A stretch of DNA of 22,782 bases from positions 1 through 22,782 of the forward strand of contig JBHJMP010001137.1 in NCBI GenBank assembly GCA_043381765.1, written 5' to 3'. This document shows positions 1-10,927 of the stretch, piece after piece. A program made the translations under genes and the position numbers. Each line of letters starts with the position of its first letter. The first letter of the stretch is position 1. This DNA is from Collodictyon triciliatum (Eukaryota; CRuMs). The notes under the pieces are model-generated. The model was not told where the DNA came from. It did no database searches and was given only the letters and a program-made list of their open reading frames with translations.

Positions 1-190
1 TTATGATTTTTCGTCGACATCAACGGCATATTTTGTCTCTTTCTTGAACGTCCTATTTATATGTTTAACTATATCTATTTATCTATTCTTTTGATTTTTA
101 TTAATCAGGAATTTGAAGCGTTCCTATGCTGAAAATTTTGTTGTTGTTTGACTGATTATACATATTATTATGCGAAATATGCTGCTACAG
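1..190 (+). other. Intron or unresolved upstream part of the ankyrin-tubby gene
   Basis: AT-rich sequence upstream of the first supported exon. A possible exon follows the acceptor at about 108 (open frame NLKRSYAENFVV), but its donors are all phase 0 and do not match the phase needed by the exon at 191. The true upstream exons are probably outside the window. Confidence 0.4.
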
Positions 191-3100
191 CGGCGCCAAC
201 CCAAATATACCGAATAATGAAAAGAACCTTCCAATCCACATGGCTGCTCGCACAGGGGATTATTCCTGCCTGGAAGTCCTTATCCAAGGAAACACAGATG
301 TACGAAGTCTTTTTTTTTATTTTAATTTTATGTGAACCTCGATAGTTAGCATATGCACAATTTTTTTTATTTCGGTGCATTGTTAGCTGGAAGCTTTAAA
401 TGGATCGAAACAGACTGCGCTTCAAATTGCTGAGAAGTTTAAGTTTGATCAATGTATACTTTTATTGAGAAACCCGCCTCCAGTTAAAAAGGTAACCCTT
501 AAGGGCGTATTATAAATTAACTTGTTGCGCACTTTGCTTTCATGTTCAATTATAAACACCAGACTTTATCTCCAGGTCTTCTTTCCCTATCTATGTATGA
601 AAACATTCGGTTCGTACTAAAAATTTTAAAAATTTTTTATTATCCGCGAACATTATGGGATTAGATTGAGTTGGAGACATCGTATGCACTTCCGCCATCG
701 TCTCCTCGTGAACAGACATCCTTTACAGCCTTCATGAATAGTGGTAATTGCATGGCTGCTGAACTAAACATGACATTACAAAAATTAAATAAATAAATGA
801 TTCAATGTATTTCGCATAATGCATTCAAATATTCCATGTTAGCCTATGATACATGTCCTGGCTCAAAATTATGAAGCGAATAAAAATACTACAAATTGTG
901 TGTAATACAATAGATAGCATGAAATAGACCATTGGTACAATACCTGACTTTGGTTACGACCGATACCCAACCAATCAACCTTTCATAATTACGTTAGGGA
1001 ACAGCTCAGAGACAGAGAGGACAAATCAATCGATAGTTCCAGTTCAATCCCATGACCAGAGACGGGCCACAGTTACATCGACAGACTCTGATGCCAGTCA
1101 AAACGTCCCTGCATCGCCGAGAAGAACGTCCAACTTGTTGCCATCATTTTCCCGCCGCTCTTCGCAGGCAAAATCTGATGCCCAGGACGACCCGAACAGA
1201 CTGTCCCGAGCCGGCTCCAGAACAACTAGACACATAGAAAATTTTGCTTCGAAGTTGAATACTTGGCAGGAGCTTGTTTCGTTTATTATGTCGTATGTAG
1301 TTTTGGTTTTGAAAATAAAAAAAAGTCATTTTTGGGTCAATTTTATGTAGGTTACAAATTGTCACTCTTAATGACTATTCTCTATCTATACGATGGCATC
1401 TTGTTAATTTTGTTATAAAAATTCAATCATTAATTTTTCCTAATAGCCCCATCAGCAGCGGGAGTGAATGCACGTGCATCATCGAGAGAGAGCCTGGACT
1501 CACTGATATGTATTCTCTTCTGTTGAAGCAAAATGCTTCATCACCGAAAAACCTTTTGCTCCATGCTTACAAGAGGAAGAAAAGGTATGAATCTCATAAT
1601 TTTGGGATACTGTTCAAGTTAGTACAATATAATTTACACAGACTTACTGCTTATACTATTTTAAGGGGTTTTTTTTTCATTAAAATAATCTAAAGCGCAT
1701 CACCAAATTATCCGATCGGATTGACAAAGCGTGATGTTACTGAGAGAAATACTCCAGGGTATCTTGGAAAGATTAGGTTAGGAATTGTATTCTTTTTCGA
1801 ACCCAGAGATTATTTTTTTTCCCGAGGGCGTAGCTATCTCCACCCAAAAAAAAAAACGTCGTTCATTAGAATATATAAATTTTATTGAAATTGAAATTGA
1901 TATTGCTTTCAGAGGGAATACACTTCGTGAGGAATATATCGCATACAACTCCGGATTGAATCCAGACCGTAGAGTGACGATTGGTAGATTGGCTGTCCGA
2001 GCTGAATTGGCCATTTTGCGCATCGTAAGCACTTTTTTCAAAAGAGAAAAAAAAAACTATAATACTTTCTTTCAATCCCACTTTCATTAAGTTTTGCTTT
2101 GCCACATTACCTCTTCTTTTCCTCCGATGCTGCATATGAAGAATAAAGATGGTATAATTGAAATTGAAATATCACTGCGTATTTAGGTCGGAAAAAATCC
2201 ACGTCAAGTAGAAGTAAGAATGAATGTGTAAATGCTATTTGAAAATTAACCTTTTCTATTTATCTTGAATGATTCCAATATTGCATTTTATTTTACCGAT
2301 TTCATCAAGTAGCAAGCCCATCATTCTACCACTTATAATGTATTTTGCATTCGAGCAAACTTGAACGAAAGCAGAAATAATGATTCTTGTTTTCTTCCTC
2401 ATTCAACCTATAATAAATTCAGATTACTAAAGCTATCATAAGTAAAAGAAACATCATTTTAAGCAACTATTTCATTTGGCAAATCNNNNNNNNNNNNNNN
2501 NNNNNNNNNNNNNNNNNNNNNNNNNNNNNNNNNNNNNNNNNNNNNNNNNNNNNNNNNNNNNNNNNNNNNNNNNNNNNNNNNNNNNNNNNNNNNNNNNNNN
2601 NNNNNNNNNNNNNNNNNNNNNNNNNNNNNNNNNNNNNNNNNNNNNNNNNNNNNNNNNNNNNNNNNNNNNNNNNNNNNNNNNNNNNNNNNNNNNNNNNNNN
2701 NNNNNNNNNNNNNNNNNNNNNNNNNNNNNNNNNNNNNNNNNNNNNNNNNNNNNNNNNNNNNNNNNNNNNNNNNNNNNNNNNNNNNNNNNNNNNNNNNNNN
2801 NNNNNNNNNNNNNNNNNNNNNNNNNNNNNNNNNNNNNNNNNNNNNNNNNNNNNNNNNNNNNNNNNNNNNNNNNNNNNNNNNNNNNNNNNNNNNNNNNNNN
2901 NNNNNNNNNNNNNNNNNNNNNNNNNNNNNNNNNNNNNNNNNNNNNNNNNNNNNNNNNNNNNNNNTCCAAATCCCACTTTAAGTTCTTTTTCTTCTCGTAA
3001 TTGCTACCCGCTCATCGTGGGCTGGGTGTGGATAACTTGGAGCCTTGACTCTGAATACGATAATACCTCTTCTTATTCTTATCACTCTTTTTACATTTAC

Positions 3101-3409
3101 ATGTTTTTATTATCACCGCTTCATATCTCCTTTTTTTTTCTTCTATTTTTGAAGGTAATCTCCACGTTTTCGAGCTGGGCAAATTCCAAGAGCACTGCTT
3201 CTACCTGACCTTCCAGTACCCCTTCTCTCCCTTTCAGGTGATGCACTCAGAAAATAACAAAAAGATTACAAGATAAGATGAAAAGAAAAGAAAAGAAAAG
3301 AAAAAAAAGGACAAAGTGAACTCCATCTAACGGAAAGACTGATGCCGTCCATAAACTCCGGTGCTCAAAGGCCTTTGCTCTTGCTTTGGGAATCTTCGAC
3401 TGCACGTGA
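191..3409 (+). CDS. Ankyrin-repeat / tubby C-terminal domain protein (5' end off window, middle lost in gap)
   Basis: Phase-consistent exons: 191-299, 387-491, 665-743, 998-about 1289, 1447-1584, 1696-1776, 1913-2024, 2187-2213, 2317-2339 (weak), then a gap, 3155-3237 and 3371-3409 (stop). The first two exons encode ankyrin-type repeats (GANPNIPNNEKNLPIHMAAR; later NGSKQTALQIAEKF). A Ser/Arg-rich linker follows, then a tubby domain: an ECTCIIERE strand, basic AYKRKK, then GYLGKIRGNTLREEYIAYNSG, which fits the family's IGKLRSN..GTKFTVYD region. After the gap, ELGKFQEHCFYLTFQYPFSP and AFALALGIFDC match the family's last strand and hydrophobic C-terminal helix. Tubby domains bind PI(4,5)P2 at membranes and in animals act in ciliary cargo transport; whether that holds here is inference. 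About 80 domain residues probably lie in the gap. The donor at 1290 is weak. The end replaces the usual LACE-type terminus with DCT. The tubby identity is firm; the ankyrin fusion rests on splice phase. Confidence 0.8.
2187..2213 (+). other. 27-nt microexon of the tubby domain
   Basis: Acceptor tatttag, then nine codons (VGKNPRQVE), then donor GTAAGA. It is phase 0 on both sides and joins the exon ending ...LAILRI at 2024. The residues sit where tubby proteins have the ...GFKGPRKM segment, so the placement fits the family. If the donor were not used, the frame would stop at 2230. Confidence 0.6.
2486..2964. other. Assembly gap (479 N)
   Basis: Run of N. It falls inside the tubby domain and probably hides one or more exons encoding the central strands of the barrel. 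No coding claim can be made across it. Confidence 0.99.
3271..3309 (+). repeat. (AAAAG)n microsatellite in the last intron of the tubby gene
   Basis: Tandem aaaag units followed by an A run, between the donor at 3238 and the acceptor before 3371. Confidence 0.8.
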
Positions 3410-3581
3410 GAACACCCTGCTGGGCGTACACGCAGCATGTATCCAAGAGGCCGGCCCTGTCCTGCCATGGCATAAAAGAAAAAATGCTGGAAAAAAACAC
3501 AAATAAATAAACAAATAAAAATAAAAAAAAGCGGAGCAAATGCCAGGCAGCTAAAAACCCGACAGGAAGGACATAACCAAT

Positions 3582-5678
<2,097 letters not shown>

Positions 5679-5698
5679 GAGACTGACGAGCTGTAATG

Positions 5699-5704
5699 AA
5701 TAAA
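5699..5704 (+). terminator. Poly(A) signal AATAAA of the GGTase-I beta gene
   Basis: A canonical AATAAA begins 21 bases after the TGA stop at 5676-5678, followed by an A-rich stretch. It supports the stop at 5678 as the main 3' end, though A-rich DNA makes chance matches common here. Confidence 0.45.
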
Positions 5705-6092
5705 AAAAAAAATGAATTGAAAAGAAAAAAATAAAAGCGAATTTAATAGGAATGAAAAAAGATAAGCGAATGCAGCCCGATTTGTACCCTTATATTCTTA
5801 TGTGGAAAACATATTAAAATTATTTAGATTCCTGTTGATATGGATGACTTTTATAGTTCTGGTGAATTTTCCTTCTATCTTCGTTGCAAAACTGGCGGTA
5901 TTCCACCCCTTTGGATAAATTTCAAACAGAAGGACACAACATCGTCTCCTTATATCTTTCTTTTATTCTTGACCCTTCTCAAGTCATTCTAACAGAGGAT
6001 ATCCAAAGTGAAATACAGCAAAGCACAGCAAGGTCGAATTTCAAATAGAAAGGTGGCCACGAGTATGTGAACGCGACAGTTGAGGCGGACAG
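5705..6092. other. Convergent intergenic region with one exon-like block (5828-5992, +)
   Basis: This is the tail-to-tail interval between the + strand GGTase gene and the - strand gene ending at 6093. It is A-rich except for 5828-5992, which is open on the + strand for 54 codons (IPVDMDDFYSSGEFSFYLRC at its start) and is preceded by an acceptor attatttag. The block is phase-compatible with a good cryptic donor at 5661 inside the last GGTase exon. It may be an alternative terminal exon or chance. No RNA gene was seen. Confidence 0.4.
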
Positions 6093-8669
6093 CTATGATT
6101 GCAGGGCTGTGCAAAGTGATGCAGCAAGTTCGCGCAGGGACTCGTCTTCGATGACGCTGCAGTCACAAAGACTTGATGCGAGCGACAGAAGCATGTGTTT
6201 TGTCCTGCAAGAGTGATTTGTAGAGTGTGATGGTTGTGGCGATAGTGCTCAGGGAGAAAAGAACAAAAGACAAAAGGATCGATTGCGCTGAACAAAGTTG
6301 GGTTACATGGAGGGGAAGGAAAAGGAAAGCTGTGTATAACAAAAGAAATGAGGAGGAAATGAAATAAACATATAAAGTAAAAACAAAATAACATAAAATG
6401 GGACACGAAAAAAGATGCAAGTAAATCATAGAAAACAACAGCCAAGTGAGATACCCTATCAGGAAGCCGTCCCACGGCGGATTGATTTCAAAGAGGAACT
6501 GGGACAGTAATTGAAGGATGGCGCGCAACTTCTCGAAACTGAGGATGACAAGAATGTAAAAAGTGATACAAGGAGCGGAGTTAATGCATTTCTTATACAA
6601 ATGGAATGCATGATTACAAGCACATTTTACACTCTGAAATATTTATAAATGGGTAATTTTTGGTGAGTACAGCCACCACCGAAAAGAAATATATATGATT
6701 AGTATGTTGGGCAGATGCCTCTATTTTTTCTTTCTCACTTTTGTGGGTGGATTGAGTCTACTCCAAGAAGTGTGGCATACATCTGGTCGGCATACATCAC
6801 AAGTCGCGGGATAATCAATGAAGGCATTCCATTGCCGAGTAAAGAAAAAACAGTGGCTGTACAGGAATGAGAAAACAAAAAGAAAAACGAAGAGAAAAAA
6901 ATAGAAAAACAAATAGAAAAACAAAAACAAAAGCAAAAGCAAAAGGTGTTAGGATTAAGAGAAAGAGAAATATCACAACAGCGAAAGAGCCAAATTGATC
7001 AAGTGATATGTATGTCTAAATTTAAAGATAATCGATGGAACCTCACCTTCGGGGTGTTGGGACATGGCTGTGGTGAAAAAAAGCAAGCAACTCCAACGAA
7101 CCTCTTCTGCTGATGGACTGTATTGTTGCTCGCACTGGTGGCTCAGAAATGTAGCGAGTTTGTTCAGGCAAGTAGAATCTTGTGATTCAGTGGCATTCAA
7201 AATTCAATAGGTTCCTTCGAAAATATTAAAAAAAAATGGAAGAAAAATGGAAGAAAGAAAGGATAATTTAACATAAAAACTAACCAAGGGATGCGCTCTC
7301 TTGTTCATTGAGCGAAACGCCATTAGTGAGACTGGAGAAATAAGAAGCGTCTAAGGAAAACAAGATATAAATGAATGATTCCATGAGCGGATATATGATT
7401 CGTGGGCAATAAGTGTGTCGACCTATCATAAATCACAAACCAGCAATCAAGTGCGAAACTATACTGATCACACTTGCTATCACTGCGTCACTCAACCCTA
7501 AATTTTAATACAAAGTGTCAGTAATCGACAATAATAACCACCTAAGCGTGTTTGATAATAATCTCTTATGGGCGAAAATGAGTGGGTTCCAACCTTCTGA
7601 AGATATGATACGCAATATATTTTCTGGTGATAGTGTCTTATGGATTCTGCGATTGAAAATATACTATTCAAGACATGAAACCAAAAGGGAAAACAAAACT
7701 ATTGATTCTTATGGCTATACAAATACTATAGGTATTCATCACCCTGTTGCTATCAGATTTGATTGACTCCACGAAATACTTTGAATATATGATAGTATCT
7801 TCTCTTCGTCGAGTCCGAATGATACCTGGGGCTTCTAAAATGGTTTGATTTCCTGTTAAGGAACGGAAAAAAGAAGGGCAGAAAATTGAACGAACAAGGG
7901 GAAACCGTTTCAATCCTTTATGATATTTTCAGCATTTTTCATATAGAGAGAACCGTACCAGATTTTCCCCAGCATAACTCGAAATCCGATTCAGGTTGAT
8001 GCCGAAACGATATGTTCGATCAGCTATTTATCATTTATAGGGTCAGAATCACAATATTTTGAAAAATGGAGTAATTGAACCAATACCCTTGGCGGTATAT
8101 GCATAATTAACACTACTGCGCTCCACTTTGTCCAGGTAGCCAGCAGATGTGACATTTTCAATACCTAAAATAAAACAAAAACAAAAACAAAATGAAACAA
8201 AAAATGTGGCATCCAACTATGATTCCTTCTTTTTTTATATAAATAATAACGATATAGATAGAAGAAATAAAAATATTAGTATGTTGGATGGACATGCGAT
8301 TCAAGATTTTACCCCGAATCATCACCCGACAATCCACACATCGACTAAGAAGCTCTGAAATCAGAAGAAAGCAACTGTTTTGCACCTGTACGAATAAAAG
8401 TCTCAAAACCTTATCATTTTTGCGTGATAGTAATAGGCGAATCGATATTATGGAAATCACTGGATTGGTTAATATGACGATTTCAAATACCTCAACACTT
8501 TTCCCCGAACATATTTCGTTTGAAATATAATGAAACAGTGTTCCACAATGCAGGCTCCCATTTATGAATTCTCGAAGTACTCTGAAAAGAGAGTTTTCTT
8601 TCCCTGATATTTTGCACAGTTATTATCATCTTGTAAAAATAATTAAAAATATCCTGCTAGTGTAAAACA

Positions 8670-8753
<84 letters not shown>

Positions 8754-10493
8754 AGAGAAGATATTCACCTCATGTAATATCTATAAAAATAAAAAAAATT
8801 CTCACCATGGCACTTTGATTGGGTATCGATATATTTAGAGACATTTGCGCTGATGACTATCCTTAATACAGCAGCTGAGGTCTAATAATAAACAACATCT
8901 TAATATGGAATGTTCTAGTTGTAGTTTTTTTTTCTCTTGAAATCATATAACAAGTTATTTCACTCATTGCATCACACTTCATTTCCATCCCATTCCATAT
9001 AAAAATTAAAATATCAATAATTTTGACATACATGTGGTCTCAGTGGCGAATTGCAGGAAAGCGTTACTGGGTCATTTTTCAAAAATAAATCGTGTATTTA
9101 ATAAATTTATCATGTATTTGCATGAATCACTTAAATTCAAACTACAATAAATGTTTTGGCCAAAGGAATGTTCGATGTTTATATATGAAACCTTGTTACC
9201 TTTTTGCGGCAATGAGGGCGGGATAGATAGAGATTTAATATCGGCGTTAGTGCTCTCTGGTGATAGTTTAATTTTTTGTTTTATGCGGTCTGGACTTGCT
9301 GGTGCTTTCATCCTTCGCTTCTCATGAACAGGTGACTTTGGAGAGGAATCTTCATGAATTTCCTGCTTCGGAGTAAACAGTATGGCATTCACAGATGTAT
9401 TGATTGGATTAGTAACAACATATGAGTTACTTTGTTTGGGCTTTGGTGCCATTTGACTAAAATTTTGTGTCTCTGGAATCCAATCAGAATCATCATCCTG
9501 CATTCTGGCCGTAATTTGGTTCTGGGATGTGTGCTGTTGATGCAGTTCATGATGATTTGTGTGTGCACCTTTGTTGGAGCTCAAGGATATAGGGGCCAGA
9601 GGCCTTACAAAATCATCCTCATCCTTTTGGATTCTACCTGTATCCGTGGAGGAACATGCAACTTTTTCAGTAGTTTTTGTATCTTTCTGTGCTATTTCTG
9701 GTATTGGTGCATTGACCGAAATCGGGGATAGCGTTTTTGCGGGTGCTGCCACCTGTGTTGCTGAGATGGGGTCTGGAAGGGACATCAAAGCATTCACAAA
9801 GTCTGCATCGTCATCAATCTCTATGAATTGAATCTCCTGATACATCTTGGAAATCTTCGGGCCACGGGATGGGCTGTGTGAAGATTTCAGTGAGGCTGAA
9901 TGTGATGGCGTGGAAGTGGAGCCAGAAGAATATTTTGAGCCTGCCTGTTGGGGGCTAGAGTGTTGCATGTATTGGTCCGAAGTGCTTTTGTAAAGGTTGG
10001 CCGGCTTTGGTGAAGAATGTACAGATGCAGAAGACGATGCAGTGGATGCGATTGGTTGGTTGAGTGTCTGTGGTTGCTTATGCTGCATGTTTCGTGACGG
10101 AGTGGGCTGGACGTAAGGGACAGGACGCTGGCCGTAAAGGTTCTGCGCTTGTTTCGGGAGATCATGTGGACTTGTTTTCGAGGTAGAAGAGATTGCGTGT
10201 CTTTGAGCGTTTGAGGAATGGGTTGCTGTTGGCCGTGATGAAGCAGAATCGTAATTAGAGGTAAGTACTGAAGTCGTTGATGTGTTGAATCGCACAGCTC
10301 CATTCTGCTGAGCAAAGGCTATTATATTAGAAGAGCTTGGAGCAATGCCTCTGGTTCTATAGTTTTGGTTCAATGAAGTTTCTGGCCGAGCAGAAGTGTT
10401 GCGTGTGGTTGCGCTCACTCGCGTGTTCATCGATCCGTGCCTCTTGACTTGCCTGTCTGCTTCTGCGGCCTGCTTCAAAGAGTGACTCAGCAT
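6093..10493 (-). CDS. Unrecognised 839-residue protein: disordered N-terminal half, helical C-terminal half
   Basis: Exons from the start: 9200-10493, 9032-9066, 8806-8881, 8313-8579, 8087-8164, 7959-8023, 7743-7825, 7594-7646, 7441-7497, 7285-7350, 7047-7178, 6739-6856, 6455-6538, 6093-6204. All junctions are GT-AG and phase-consistent. Residues 1-431 are Ser/Thr/Gln/Asn/His-rich and surely disordered, with one ordered-looking acidic motif (QFIEIDDDADFVNALMSLPD, about residue 220) and basic patches near 400 (EKRRMKAPASPDRIKQKIKL). Residues 432-839 are Leu/Ile/Ser-rich helices resembling an ARM/HEAT-type solenoid (for example NFEKLRAILQLLSQFLFEIN) and end ELAASLCTALQS. I do not recognise the family. 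Size and layout (acidic N-terminal motif plus helical repeats) recall ATRIP-type checkpoint proteins, but I see no coiled coil, so this is only a suggestion. The ATG at 10493 is the first true ATG in the long frame; an upstream exon is possible. Confidence 0.72.
8673..8751. repeat. Poly(A) tract of 79 bases (poly-T in the sense of the host intron)
   Basis: An uninterrupted run of A from 8673 to 8751, inside the intron between exons ending at 8806 and starting at 8579 of the - strand gene. No target-site duplication or element body was recognised beside it. Its exact length is unreliable in any assembly. Confidence 0.95.
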
Positions 10494-10927
10494 GTATGTT
10501 TGTGAATGTCTGGTTGATGAGAAGGCGAATACACTGGCGGACTCGTGGTCGAGCGAAAGCCCGTCTTGGACGCGCCACGAGACAATCAATCAAAATGTAT
10601 ATACATGTATGTGTGGTGAGGAAAAGAGGATGCTGGCTGAGGGAAAAAGATATAGATTGGAAAGAGTCTTTGCTTTCGCCGAAGCCGGACACAGATCCAG
10701 ATTGCCCATATTTGGTATGATTTCTCATATTAACCACCCTTTTCTTTCGCTTTCACTTTCCCCTTTCTTTTTTCTTTCTCTTTCACTTTCTCTTTAACTT
10801 TCTCTTTCGCTTTCACTCATTTTTTAGTCGATTTAGAGAGGTGTTTATGAGCATAGGAAGTTTTTTTTTGAGAAGTTTTTTTTTTGGTCTGAGGTCTTTT
10901 TGTGAAAATTGAGAGGGATTTGGTTAT
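10494..10927 (-). promoter_or_regulatory. Upstream region of the 839-residue protein gene, with a GAAAGN hexamer array
   Basis: This is the interval between the Bye1-like gene's stop (10928) and the next - strand start (10493). On the - strand, 10740-10817 reads as a purine array with about ten GAAAG-type units spaced mostly six bases apart (GAAAGT, GAAAGC, GAAAGA and relatives). It lies about 250-320 bases upstream of the ATG, where a promoter would be. The + strand is correspondingly a pure CT tract. It could be a simple repeat or a regulatory tract. An upstream non-coding or short coding exon is also possible (open reading MRNHTKYGQSGSVSGFGESK near 10728). Confidence 0.4.

Noticed and set aside
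3001-3075. An exon of the tubby gene just after the first gap
   Set aside because: No acceptor precedes it, and no frame gives both a donor and the phase needed by the exon at 3155.
6721-6960. Hydrophobic open frame with Leu/Phe runs on the - strand, possible membrane protein
   Set aside because: It is an A-rich intron read on the opposite strand; the real exon here uses another frame (GNGMPSLIIPRLVMYADQMY).
7078-7101. A short intron inside the exon 7047-7178
   Set aside because: It would be only about 34 bases and the sequence is fully open and protein-like in frame (EEVRWSCLLFFTTAMSQHPE).
7351-7440. Open reading RHTYCPRIIYPLMESF... as part of an exon, implying an 18-base intron
   Set aside because: Using acceptor ccttag at 7351-7352 gives a normal 90-base intron with the same phase, so the open stretch is probably intronic chance.
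7498-7593. Open reading GWNPLIFAHKRLLSNTL as exon continuation
   Set aside because: Extending the exon forces a poor acceptor and a 51-base intron. Splicing at 7593/7498 gives a phase-matched 96-base intron with a CTGAC branch-like site and tttag acceptor.
9072-9199. C-terminal tail of the 505-codon open frame (VSYINIEHSFGQN...)
   Set aside because: This is read-through past a GTAACA donor into an AT-rich intron; the next exon is at 9032-9066.
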